From: an uncultured Oscillospiraceae bacterium
GTDB lineage: Bacteria; Bacillota; Clostridia; Oscillospirales; Ruminococcaceae
DNA: 52,074 nucleotides
NCBI GenBank assembly: GCA_910588145.1
Contig: CAJUPO010000013.1
Location: 1-52,074, forward strand
Direction of reading: 5' to 3'
Position numbers and translations under genes: made by a program. Positions 13,633 through 20,046 of the stretch are shown piece after piece (position 1 is the first letter of the stretch; each line of letters begins with the position of its first letter). Under the pieces are notes generated by a model. It was not told where the DNA came from. It searched no databases and saw nothing but the letters and a program-made list of their open reading frames with translations.

Positions 13633-13791
13633 TATAACTTCAAATATTCGCCTTAGTAAACTAAACTTAGGCTGTTCTGTTCCATACAATTCTTTTATAC
13701 AGCTATCGCATAAAAAATAACTGCTTAACCTTACATTCCGATTTTCAATTAGATTAAAACACTTGTCACATAAATCACAGTTTTTTTTCAT
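13606..13791 (-). CDS. Second small zinc-ribbon membrane protein
   Basis: A 61-residue protein: CDLCDKCFNLIENRN and YFLCDSCIKEL form a probable zinc ribbon, followed by a C-terminal membrane segment (IFEVILFVAINLF). ATG follows TAGGAGTAGATTATT. It lies just downstream of the relaxase gene in the same direction and may be part of that operon. The order (Cys pairs, then one membrane helix) is shared with the protein at 12873-13115, although the sequences differ. Confidence 0.6.
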   Translation of the reverse strand: MKKNCDLCDKCFNLIENRNVRLSSYFLCDSCIKELYGTEQPKFSLLRRIFEVILFVAINLF

Positions 13792-13808
13792 AATAATCTA
13801 CTCCTAAA

Positions 13809-15251
13809 TTACAGTTGCATTTCATTTTTATTTCTTTCATTTTGCCTTGCAATTTGAACCTGTTCAGTCTGCTGCTTTTCATCAGATTTTATTTCAAGAA
13901 TTTCTTTAATATTTTCCTTTACAATATCGTATTCCTTAAGCTTTTTGTCGATATTTTTATTGTCGGCAATAAGCTTATTTTTCTGCTCTCTCAACCCCTT
14001 TATTTCATCTTCAAGCCTTTTGGTATGCGGCAGTACTCCGGAAGGTTCTGTTCTTTTCAGTTCTTCCACAGCTTCACGGAACATCATAAGTTCATCTTCA
14101 AACTTTCTGAAAAATTTGTCTTGAAAAACTGCCTTTTTATACCTATCATTTATTGGCTTGTACTCTCGGTAAATCCTCAGATATTTCAGCCTGTATGCCG
14201 TATGATTCATCTTCTTTTCAATGCTGTTTATCTGTTCATGATTCTGCATTTTTCTTGCCGAAAGCTCACTGTATTTCTTTAGAAATTCTTCCGCATTTTT
14301 GAATCCGTTTTCCTGAAGATAATTCAGTGTTTTAAATCCTTGCTTCAGGTTTTCTATAGTTCCCCATCGGTGCATTCCGTATAAATTGAATCGGTCTTCA
14401 GACAAGTCAAACAGACCTTTAATCCGGTTATCTGTTTCAAACATTTTTCTTGTTGTTTTACGGCTGAGACTTTCAGTTTTTCTCTGATTTACTCGGTCAA
14501 TTCTTGTGCGAAGCTGGGCTTCTTCATAGTACCAGCCCAGCTTTTCCGCATAGATAAAATACTTCTGTCCGGGCATTTTAAATCCGAGACATTTTCCTGA
14601 TTTTTTTACATAATCCTTATACTTAATTTCTATATCCTGCGCCTTGATTTTTACAAGAAAATCTTCAAAACTTTCTGAATTTTTAAGTGTGTTGTCAATG
14701 ATATTTTTTAGCTTCTGCTTCCAACTCTGATTACACTGAACCATTTCCCATTCATAATGACTTGCACCTTTTCCCTTGGCATTTCTGATGACTGATAAGC
14801 CTCTTTCCGCTGTTATTTCATCGCTGTATTTTTTCATTTCTAACCATGCCGGAAAGCCTTTTCGATCATGTTCCCTTGAAAATGATTTTCCATTTTCAAA
14901 GTTCACCGAATTAATGATTATATGGTTATGAATACAAGCCTTATCAATATGAGTTGCTATTACAAATTCATACTTTCCGCCCAACATTCTTCTCATAGTT
15001 TCAAGACCAATTTCATGTGCCTGTTCTGCTGTTACTTCCCCTGCTTTGAATGACTGGATTGCATGAAATCCGAGCAATTTTACTTCTTCATTCATGGCTT
15101 GTCTTGTAAATTCAAACTCTTGTTCCGCAACCTTATAACTGCAATTTTCTGAGGAAATATATTCTCCGTTCAAAGTCTTTTCATGATTGCAAATGTAGTC
15201 TATTGATTTGCCCAATGTTGCCTTTATCGGGTGTATTGAAGTGTATGCCAT
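13809..15251 (-). CDS. MobA-type (MOBP) relaxase
   Basis: A 480-residue relaxase. The N-terminal region MAYTSIHPIKATLGKSIDYI, the mid-domain EFVIATHIDKACIHNHIIIN (HxDxxxxHNH, residues about 115-135) and the ITAERGLSVI segment identify the relaxase/mobilisation nuclease domain. The C-terminal half is a long coiled coil. It would nick oriT and stay attached to the 5' end during transfer. ATG 15251 follows GGAGGTGATATA; an in-frame upstream extension is unlikely. MobC lies 72 bases upstream in the same operon, which makes this the transfer module of the AT-rich element, different in family from the MobV relaxase at 2152. Confidence 0.9.
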   Translation of the reverse strand: MAYTSIHPIKATLGKSIDYICNHEKTLNGEYISSENCSYKVAEQEFEFTRQAMNEEVKLLGFHAIQSFKAGEVTAEQAHEIGLETMRRMLGGKYEFVIATHIDKACIHNHIIINSVNFENGKSFSREHDRKGFPAWLEMKKYSDEITAERGLSVIRNAKGKGASHYEWEMVQCNQSWKQKLKNIIDNTLKNSESFEDFLVKIKAQDIEIKYKDYVKKSGKCLGFKMPGQKYFIYAEKLGWYYEEAQLRTRIDRVNQRKTESLSRKTTRKMFETDNRIKGLFDLSEDRFNLYGMHRWGTIENLKQGFKTLNYLQENGFKNAEEFLKKYSELSARKMQNHEQINSIEKKMNHTAYRLKYLRIYREYKPINDRYKKAVFQDKFFRKFEDELMMFREAVEELKRTEPSGVLPHTKRLEDEIKGLREQKNKLIADNKNIDKKLKEYDIVKENIKEILEIKSDEKQQTEQVQIARQNERNKNEMQL

Positions 15252-15323
15252 TATATCACCTCCGGTTTGTATAATATTGACTTTTTTTACACTTTTATGA
15301 AAACCAAAAAGCAAAAGAATTTG

Positions 15324-15659
15324 TTATTCTACTAATCTGGAAATAATCTGTTTTTGAAGTTCCCATATTTCATTTTGTTTCTTCATTACGTCCTGAACAT
15401 CAGACTTATATACTGCATTAGTTTCATTAATTCTCTTAGCTATCTGATTAATGTTAACACCGATTTTATGCAGATTATAGTTCAAGTTTTTTAACTCTGA
15501 TAAGTCTTTAATTTCTATTTTTCCGTCTATCGCAATCTTGCGCAGATACGCACTTAAATTTGAAATTTTTGCAGCTTGCATTTTTGCATAAATAAACGAT
15601 TTTTCTTCTTCTGAAACATAAAATTCTAACTTGTTTTTACGTATTCGTTTCTTTGCCAT
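15324..15659 (-). CDS. MobC-like relaxosome accessory protein
   Basis: A 111-residue basic protein: KNKLEFYVSEEEKSFIYAKM (ribbon-helix-helix-like), SNLSAYLRKIAIDG, and ELKNLNYNLHKIGVNINQIA, the classic MobC/relaxosome signature. It binds oriT and helps the relaxase. ATG follows AAAGGACA. First gene of the minus-strand mob operon, downstream of the candidate oriT. Confidence 0.88.
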   Translation of the reverse strand: MAKKRIRKNKLEFYVSEEEKSFIYAKMQAAKISNLSAYLRKIAIDGKIEIKDLSELKNLNYNLHKIGVNINQIAKRINETNAVYKSDVQDVMKKQNEIWELQKQIISRLVE

Positions 15660-15690
15660 TTCATTGTCCTTTCTTGACTTTTCAACGGGG

Positions 15691-15774
15691 TTTGGGTTCT
15701 CCCAAAAAATTAATTTTTACCTAATTCAGCTTTGCTGATTCTGTGTAAAAATTGCCGAGTGTCCGGACACCGGC
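15691..15774. other. Candidate oriT of the MobA/MobC system
   Basis: Directly upstream of mobC are three inverted repeats: TTTGGG / CCCAAA (15691-15706), TTCAGC / GCTGA (15725-15738) and GCCGAGTGTCCGGACACCGGC (15754-15774), whose 12-bp core GTGTCCGGACAC is perfect. Relaxase nick sites normally lie next to such repeats by mobC. The nick base is not determined. Confidence 0.55.
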
Positions 15775-15837
15775 GTTCCTTGCTATCCAGCCCTCCATAT
15801 TTTTTGAAAAACTCGCTTTTGAAAAAAATATGGATAT

Positions 15838-15865
15838 ACAGCACGTGTTCGTGCTGTCTTTTTTC
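15838..15865 (+). terminator. Strong hairpin with T run near oriT
   Basis: ACAGCACG and CGTGCTGT enclose TGTT and are followed by CTTTTTTC on the plus strand. A further AT-rich repeat, CCATATTTTT / AAAAATATGG (15795-15833), lies beside it. It can stop plus-strand transcription or be part of a single-strand origin. Confidence 0.5.
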
Positions 15866-15941
15866 AAAAAATCTCGGATTTTTTTATTCTGAAAAAAGAA
15901 AAAATCACATTGCAGAATCTGGAACCTCAATTTGATTTTAA

Positions 15942-15970
15942 ATTATATACAGGGTTTTTTCATTTGTCAA
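15942..15970 (-). promoter_or_regulatory. Promoter of the mobC-mobA operon
   Basis: Minus-strand TTGACA (15965-15970) and TATAAT (15942-15947), 17-base spacer. The transcript would run about 275 bases through the repeat-rich oriT region before mobC. Confidence 0.7.
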
Positions 15971-16013
15971 GAGGGCAGTTTTTAAATTCTTTAGCAAAAA
16001 TTATCTGCCAAAA

Positions 16014-16062
16014 ATGAAAAAAAGTCTGAAATTACCGAAACTTTCCGGCAACCTCAGACTTT
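16014..16062 (-). terminator. Minus-strand terminator right of the mob operon
   Basis: AAAGTCTGA and TCAGACTTT form a 9-bp stem around an inner CCG/CGG hairpin, followed on the minus strand by a long T run. It would isolate the mob operon from the tRNA transcript coming from the right, and may mark the edge of the element. Confidence 0.6.
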
Positions 16063-16158
16063 GTAAAATTATGCAATAAAAAATTTTTTTGCAGGGCAAA
16101 AAAATAAAGAACCCGTGTTAAATCACTGATTCTCTTATCATTGACTTTAAATTTGCTC

Positions 16159-16187
16159 TTGACAAAATTATTCCATTATGTTAAAAT
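16159..16187 (+). promoter_or_regulatory. Promoter of the putative structured RNA
   Basis: TTGACA (16159-16164) and TAAAAT (16182-16187) with a 17-base spacer. Confidence 0.6.
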
Positions 16188-16193
16188 ACAAAA

Positions 16194-16386
16194 CAGAAAA
16201 AGCACACCCACAGAACGTAAATTGTCGCCAAACAGTTTACGTTCCATAATCAAAACAGATATACCAGTATCTGATTGACTTAGTGAGAATGCTATTAAAG
16301 CGTATGTACAAATACGTTTTCAATAGATTTTAATAAGCTCGTCAGATTCCCTCCAAGGATTTTTCTGATGGGCTTATTGCTTTTTC
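16194..16386 (+). ncRNA. Putative structured non-coding RNA, about 190 nt
   Basis: Behind a good promoter lie three hairpins: GAACGTAAA / TTTACGTTC (16213-16244), CAGATA / TATCTG (16256-16273) and CGTAT / ATACG with extended AAA/TTT arms (16297-16320). They end in a terminator made of AATAAGC / GCTTATT with an inner TCAGA / TCTGA stem and a T run (16332-16386). No reading frame of note is present. The class is not recognised; size and position also allow a 6S-like RNA or an element-borne regulator. The stretch 15660-16506 otherwise holds only oriT and terminators. Confidence 0.5.
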
Positions 16387-16506
16387 TAAACGAAAATTGA
16401 ATATAAAACACAAGTCGCTGTTAAATCATTTTTCTTGCAGCCACTTGCGGATAACTCCGTTATCAGTTCAATATAGCTGTAAGTTGATGATTTTAGCATT
16501 TACGTT

Positions 16507-16581
16507 TGGTGACCCGTACCAGACTCGAACTGGTGTTGCCGCCGTGAGAGGGCGGAGTCTTAACCGCTTGACCAACGGGCC
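16507..16581 (-). tRNA. tRNA-Glu (anticodon CTC)
   Basis: Acceptor GGCCCGT / ACGGGTC, anticodon stem CCGCC / GGCGG with loop CTCTCAC giving anticodon CTC, T arm ACCAG-TTCGAGT-CTGGT and encoded CCA. It is second in a two-tRNA transcript. Confidence 0.95.
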
Positions 16582-16583
16582 AT

Positions 16584-16659
16584 TGGTGCACCATCGGGGG
16601 CTCGAACCCAGGACCCACTGATTAAGAGTCAGTTGCTCTACCAACTGAGCTAATGGTGC
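16584..16659 (-). tRNA. tRNA-Lys (anticodon CTT)
   Basis: Acceptor GCACCAT / ATGGTGC, D arm AGCTCAGTTGGTAGAGC-like, anticodon stem ACTGA / TCAGT with loop CTCTTAA giving anticodon CTT, T loop TTCGAGC and encoded CCA. It lies two bases upstream of tRNA-Glu. Confidence 0.96.
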
Positions 16660-16685
16660 ATAGCAATATTTCTTTAACGTTAACA

Positions 16686-16714
16686 ATTATACCATAAAAG
16701 ACATGAAATGTCAA
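16686..16714 (-). promoter_or_regulatory. Promoter of the tRNA-Lys/tRNA-Glu transcript
   Basis: Minus-strand TTGACA (16709-16714) and TATAAT (16686-16691), 17-base spacer, 26 bases from tRNA-Lys. Confidence 0.85.
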
Positions 16715-16754
16715 CATACGCATATTTATTTTTATATTTTAACCTTTGAAAATT

Positions 16755-16789
16755 AAAAAGCCGTTTTGGAAATCCATAAACGGCTTTTT
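16755..16789 (-). terminator. Terminator of the first sugar transferase gene
   Basis: AAAAAGCCGTTT and AAACGGCTTTTT stem with T run, five bases after the stop codon. Confidence 0.85.
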
Positions 16790-16793
16790 ATTA

Positions 16794-17603
16794 TTATTTA
16801 GCACCTTTTCGTTTTAGTACAACTGCGAAAGTACGCACAAGAAGACTAAAATCCATTTTTATGCTTCTATTTTCTATGTATTCGATGTCAGATTCTACCC
16901 ATTTGTCAAATTCCATATCGCTTCTGCCCTCACACTGACAAATGCAAGAAAGCCCGCCCTTTACAAGCAATCTGTCCATCTGCTCAGGAGTATAGAGAAC
17001 TACTTCTCTTGGAAGCGGAGGACGAGGTCCTATTAATGACATATCACCTTTTAACACATTCCAAAGCTGCGGCAGTTCATCAATAGAAGTCTTTCTGAGA
17101 AAACCGCCTATTCTGGTTATTCTCGGATCATTTTCATTTTTAAACGCAAGACCGTCACACTCATTTTCCTTTTGAACTTCAGAGAACTTTTTTTCAGCGT
17201 CCTTGCACATAGATCTAAATTTATACATACGAAAAGGTTTGCCGTTTTCAGTAAGCCTTATCTGCGAAAAAAAGGGACTTTCCCTGTCATCAATAAAAAT
17301 AATAAGTGAAATTATCAGCATAGGAATCAAAAGAATTAAAAGTGCTGTAAATGATATAATTATATCAATAACTCTTTTGAAGAATAAATAAACAATCCCG
17401 CCTGATGGTTTAACATTGCTGTGCTTAAGAGTTTCACTCACTCCTCCGCAAAGCAGACCAAGTGCACGGTTATCAAATTCAAGTATAGGATATTCAGTTA
17501 TTCCTTTATTTTTCTTGAGTAAATCAAGTGTAACTTCTGTCATCATCTCTTCTGTTACTGCGCCTTCAGATGTTTTTGTTCTGTACTCAGCAACAATATT
17601 CAT
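16794..17603 (-). CDS. Sugar transferase (WcaJ/RfbP-like initiating glycosyltransferase)
   Basis: About 269 residues. After a 75-residue N-terminal extension comes a membrane hairpin (VIDIIISFTALLILLIPMLI). The bacterial sugar-transferase core follows: ESPFFSQIRLTENGKPFRMY, KFRSMCKDAEKKF, DPRITRIGGFLRKTSIDELP, QLWNVLKGDMSLIGPRPPLP. These enzymes move a sugar phosphate from UDP-sugar to undecaprenyl phosphate to begin exopolysaccharide or glycan synthesis. ATG 17603 is chosen; ATGs at 17612 and 17615 and TTG 17627 are also open, but the GAGGAG site is too close to the nearest ones. Downstream of its own promoter and of a paralogue at 17743. Confidence 0.85.
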   Translation of the reverse strand: MNIVAEYRTKTSEGAVTEEMMTEVTLDLLKKNKGITEYPILEFDNRALGLLCGGVSETLKHSNVKPSGGIVYLFFKRVIDIIISFTALLILLIPMLIISLIIFIDDRESPFFSQIRLTENGKPFRMYKFRSMCKDAEKKFSEVQKENECDGLAFKNENDPRITRIGGFLRKTSIDELPQLWNVLKGDMSLIGPRPPLPREVVLYTPEQMDRLLVKGGLSCICQCEGRSDMEFDKWVESDIEYIENRSIKMDFSLLVRTFAVVLKRKGAK

Positions 17604-17666
17604 TCTGGTCATCATCTCCTCTGTCAAAGCTTAAAAAGCATATCCATATTTTCTCTATTATTCTTT

Positions 17667-17695
17667 ATTATATGCTATTATTGAGGAAATGTCAA
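17667..17695 (-). promoter_or_regulatory. Promoter of the first sugar transferase gene
   Basis: Minus-strand TTGACA (17690-17695) and TATAAT (17667-17672), 17-base spacer. Confidence 0.75.
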
Positions 17696-17703
17696 ATAAA
17701 AAA

Positions 17704-17739
17704 TTTTTTCCTTCCCAGTATAAAACCAGGAAGGAAAAT
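17704..17739 (-). terminator. Terminator of the second sugar transferase gene
   Basis: TTTTCCTTCC and GGAAGGAAAA stem followed on the minus strand by AT-rich sequence with T runs, right after the stop codon at 17743. Confidence 0.7.
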
Positions 17740-17742
17740 AAA

Positions 17743-18438
17743 TTACTCTGCACCGTCTTTTTTTATAACGGCTTTAATTGTTTTTAAGATAATTTTCAAA
17801 TCCGTTGTAAGAGATCTTTCTTTTATGTACTGAATATCAAGATCAACCCATTCATCAAAGCCTATGTTGCTTCTGCCGGAGCACTGCCAGTAGCAAGTCA
17901 ATCCGCTTTTAACATCAAGCCTGTGCATTTGATAGCTGCTGTATTGAGCAACTTCAGACGGCAGCGGCGGTCTTGGTCCTACAACGCTCATAGAGCCTGT
18001 AAGAATATTGATAAGCTGAGGAAGCTCGTCCATGGATGTTCGCCGGATAAATCTTCCGATACGAGTAATTCTCGGATCATTTTCAATTTTAAACACCGGA
18101 CCATCCGCTTCGTTCAGTTCCCTTAACTCGGAAAGCTTTTCCTCAGCGTCCACACACATTGAGCGGAATTTAAACATTTTAAATTCCTTACCGTCTTTAG
18201 TAAGTCTTGTCTGAGCAAAAAACGGACTATGAAAATCCTGTAAAAAAACAGCCAGCGCAATAATAAGCATTATCGGACTAAAAATAATAAGCGCACACAA
18301 TGAAGTTATAATATCAAAAGTTCTTTTTAAAGCTTCATAAGCTGGCTTACGTCTAACATGGATTTTATCAATATATACCGTTCTTGCACTTCTGGAATCA
18401 TTTTGCTCACGATCTCTGACAGCAATATTTACTCTCAA
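17743..18438 (-). CDS. Sugar transferase, paralogue of the neighbouring gene
   Basis: A 231-residue protein with one membrane hairpin (FDIITSLCALIIFSPIMLII). The full core is present: SPFFAQTRLTKDGKEFKMFK, FRSMCVDAEEKL, DPRITRIGRFIRRTSMDELP, LINILTGSMSVVGPRPPLPS. It has the same family role as 16794-17603, undecaprenyl-phosphate glycosyl-1-phosphate transfer. Start TTG 18438 lies 5 bases after GGAGGAG; no better ATG exists. Each gene of the pair has its own promoter and terminator, so they are separate transcripts, perhaps used under different conditions. No polymerase, flippase or further glycosyltransferase is nearby. Confidence 0.88.
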   Translation of the reverse strand: MRVNIAVRDREQNDSRSARTVYIDKIHVRRKPAYEALKRTFDIITSLCALIIFSPIMLIIALAVFLQDFHSPFFAQTRLTKDGKEFKMFKFRSMCVDAEEKLSELRELNEADGPVFKIENDPRITRIGRFIRRTSMDELPQLINILTGSMSVVGPRPPLPSEVAQYSSYQMHRLDVKSGLTCYWQCSGRSNIGFDEWVDLDIQYIKERSLTTDLKIILKTIKAVIKKDGAE

Positions 18439-18481
18439 AAAAACTCCTCCTATACTATTTTCTATCTGTCTTTATAAACAT

Positions 18482-18510
18482 ATTATATATTCAGTAACCG
18501 TTATTGTCAA
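18482..18510 (-). promoter_or_regulatory. Promoter of the second sugar transferase gene
   Basis: Minus-strand TTGACA (18505-18510) and TATAAT (18482-18487), 17-base spacer. The rest of 18511-18751 is AT-rich and holds only a likely -10 (TATAAT near 18670) for hflX. Confidence 0.75.
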
Positions 18511-18751
18511 TTGAAAATATATACCATTCTACAGATAACTTATTTTTTTCTGCATTTTAGACAAATGATTTCACTGTTTAATAACACATCTATGTTCATA
18601 TTTTTTAATATAATCTTCTATAAAGTAAAACATGTAATTTTCAGCTGGATTTTTAAAATATTATATGGTATAATAATGTAAAAGAAACTCATTTTTTCTA
18701 AGAAAAAGCCCTTACTTTGTTAAACCTTATTACTTTTATTCGGAGGCATAA

Positions 18752-19993
18752 ATGAACATAAATTCTGATAATCCAACTAAAGCAATACTAATAGGAGTTG
18801 ATACGGGAGAATACGACTGCACTCAGTCACTGAAAGAGCTTGAAGAACTTGCTGTGACAGCCGGTGCAGAAGTAATAGCTGCTGCCGAACAGAAAAGACC
18901 CTCATATGACAGCTCCACCTGTATAGGAAAAGGCAGACTCGAAGAAATTGCAGAAACCGTTAAAAATATGGATATAGAACTTGCTGTATTTGATCTGGAG
19001 CTAACAGCAAATCAAACTAAAAATATAGAAAATATTCTTGATATAAGAGTCATCGACCGTACCACTCTTATTCTTGATATATTTGCTCAGCGTGCCCTGA
19101 CTAAAGAAGGACGCATTCAGGTTGAGCTTGCACAAAATAAATACCGGCTTGCACACCTCGCCGGACGCGGAATCGAGCTTTCAAGACTTGGCGGCGGTAT
19201 AGGTACACGAGGTCCCGGTGAATCAAAGCTTGAAACAGACAAGCGCCATATCCATAGACGGATACACACCCTTGAAGAGGAATTGTCAAAGCTTGAAAAA
19301 CGCAGAGAACTCCGACGGCACAGAAGAAAAAAGGACAACATTCTTTCCTGCGCTATAGTAGGTTATACAAACGTGGGAAAATCAACTCTGCTCAATGCCC
19401 TTACTGACGCCGGAGTACTGGCAGAAAATAAGCTTTTCGCAACTCTTGACATCACCTCAAGAATGATAATCCTGCCTGACGGCAGAAATGTAATGCTCAC
19501 AGATACAGTCGGTCTTATTAGAAGACTTCCTCATAATCTTGTTGAAGCCTTTAAAAGTACTCTTGAAGAGGCAGCACAGGCAGATATTATACTAAATCTT
19601 ATTGACATAAGCTCTGACGACGGTATGAATCAGGCTGAAGTTACAGAAAAGCTTCTTCATGAACTGGGGTGTGACGGAATCCCACGTATAAATGTACTCA
19701 ATAAAGCAGATTTAATTTCTCCGGAAGAGGTCATTGCCGAAGATAAGCATACAGTTCTGATTTCAGCAAAAAATCATACCGGCTTTGAACGCCTTCTTCA
19801 GTGCATTTCAGAAAACCTGCCCGAAACAGCCAAAAGGGGGAAATTTTTAGTCCCCTACGATAAAGCGGCGCTGCTGAATAAAATCCGTGACGAGGGAAAA
19901 GTTTTTTCGGAGGAATATACTCCGGACGGAATACTGACAGACGCCCTTGTTGACCTAAAAATCTACCATATGGTAAGTGATTATAAACAATAA
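18752..19993 (+). CDS. hflX: GTPase HflX
   Basis: A 413-residue HflX GTPase. The N-terminal domain holds GKGRLEEI and FDLELTANQTKNIENILD, with RVIDRTTLILDIFAQRA. The glycine-rich linker GGGIGTRGPGESKLETDKR precedes a coiled coil. The G domain carries GYTNVGKST (G1), DTVGLIRRLPHN (G3) and NKADL (G4). HflX binds ribosomes and helps split or rescue stalled 70S particles under stress. ATG follows CGGAGGCATAA. It stands alone, ending at a strong terminator shared with convergent adhE. Confidence 0.96.
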   Translation: MNINSDNPTKAILIGVDTGEYDCTQSLKELEELAVTAGAEVIAAAEQKRPSYDSSTCIGKGRLEEIAETVKNMDIELAVFDLELTANQTKNIENILDIRVIDRTTLILDIFAQRALTKEGRIQVELAQNKYRLAHLAGRGIELSRLGGGIGTRGPGESKLETDKRHIHRRIHTLEEELSKLEKRRELRRHRRKKDNILSCAIVGYTNVGKSTLLNALTDAGVLAENKLFATLDITSRMIILPDGRNVMLTDTVGLIRRLPHNLVEAFKSTLEEAAQADIILNLIDISSDDGMNQAEVTEKLLHELGCDGIPRINVLNKADLISPEEVIAEDKHTVLISAKNHTGFERLLQCISENLPETAKRGKFLVPYDKAALLNKIRDEGKVFSEEYTPDGILTDALVDLKIYHMVSDYKQ

Positions 19994-20000
19994 TAAAGCA

Positions 20001-20034
20001 AAAAAGAACGCCTTTAGCTTTAGGCGTTCTTTTT
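20001..20034. terminator. Two-way terminator between hflX and adhE
   Basis: AAAAAGAACGCCT / AGGCGTTCTTTTT stem with A and T runs on both sides; ends both convergent genes. Confidence 0.9.
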
Positions 20035-20046
20035 ATTATATAATTC

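Noticed and set aside
13815..14282. Plus-strand hydrophobic frame opposite the relaxase coiled coil
   Set aside because: Phe/Ile-rich antisense of a Lys/Glu-rich coiled coil, no ribosome site.
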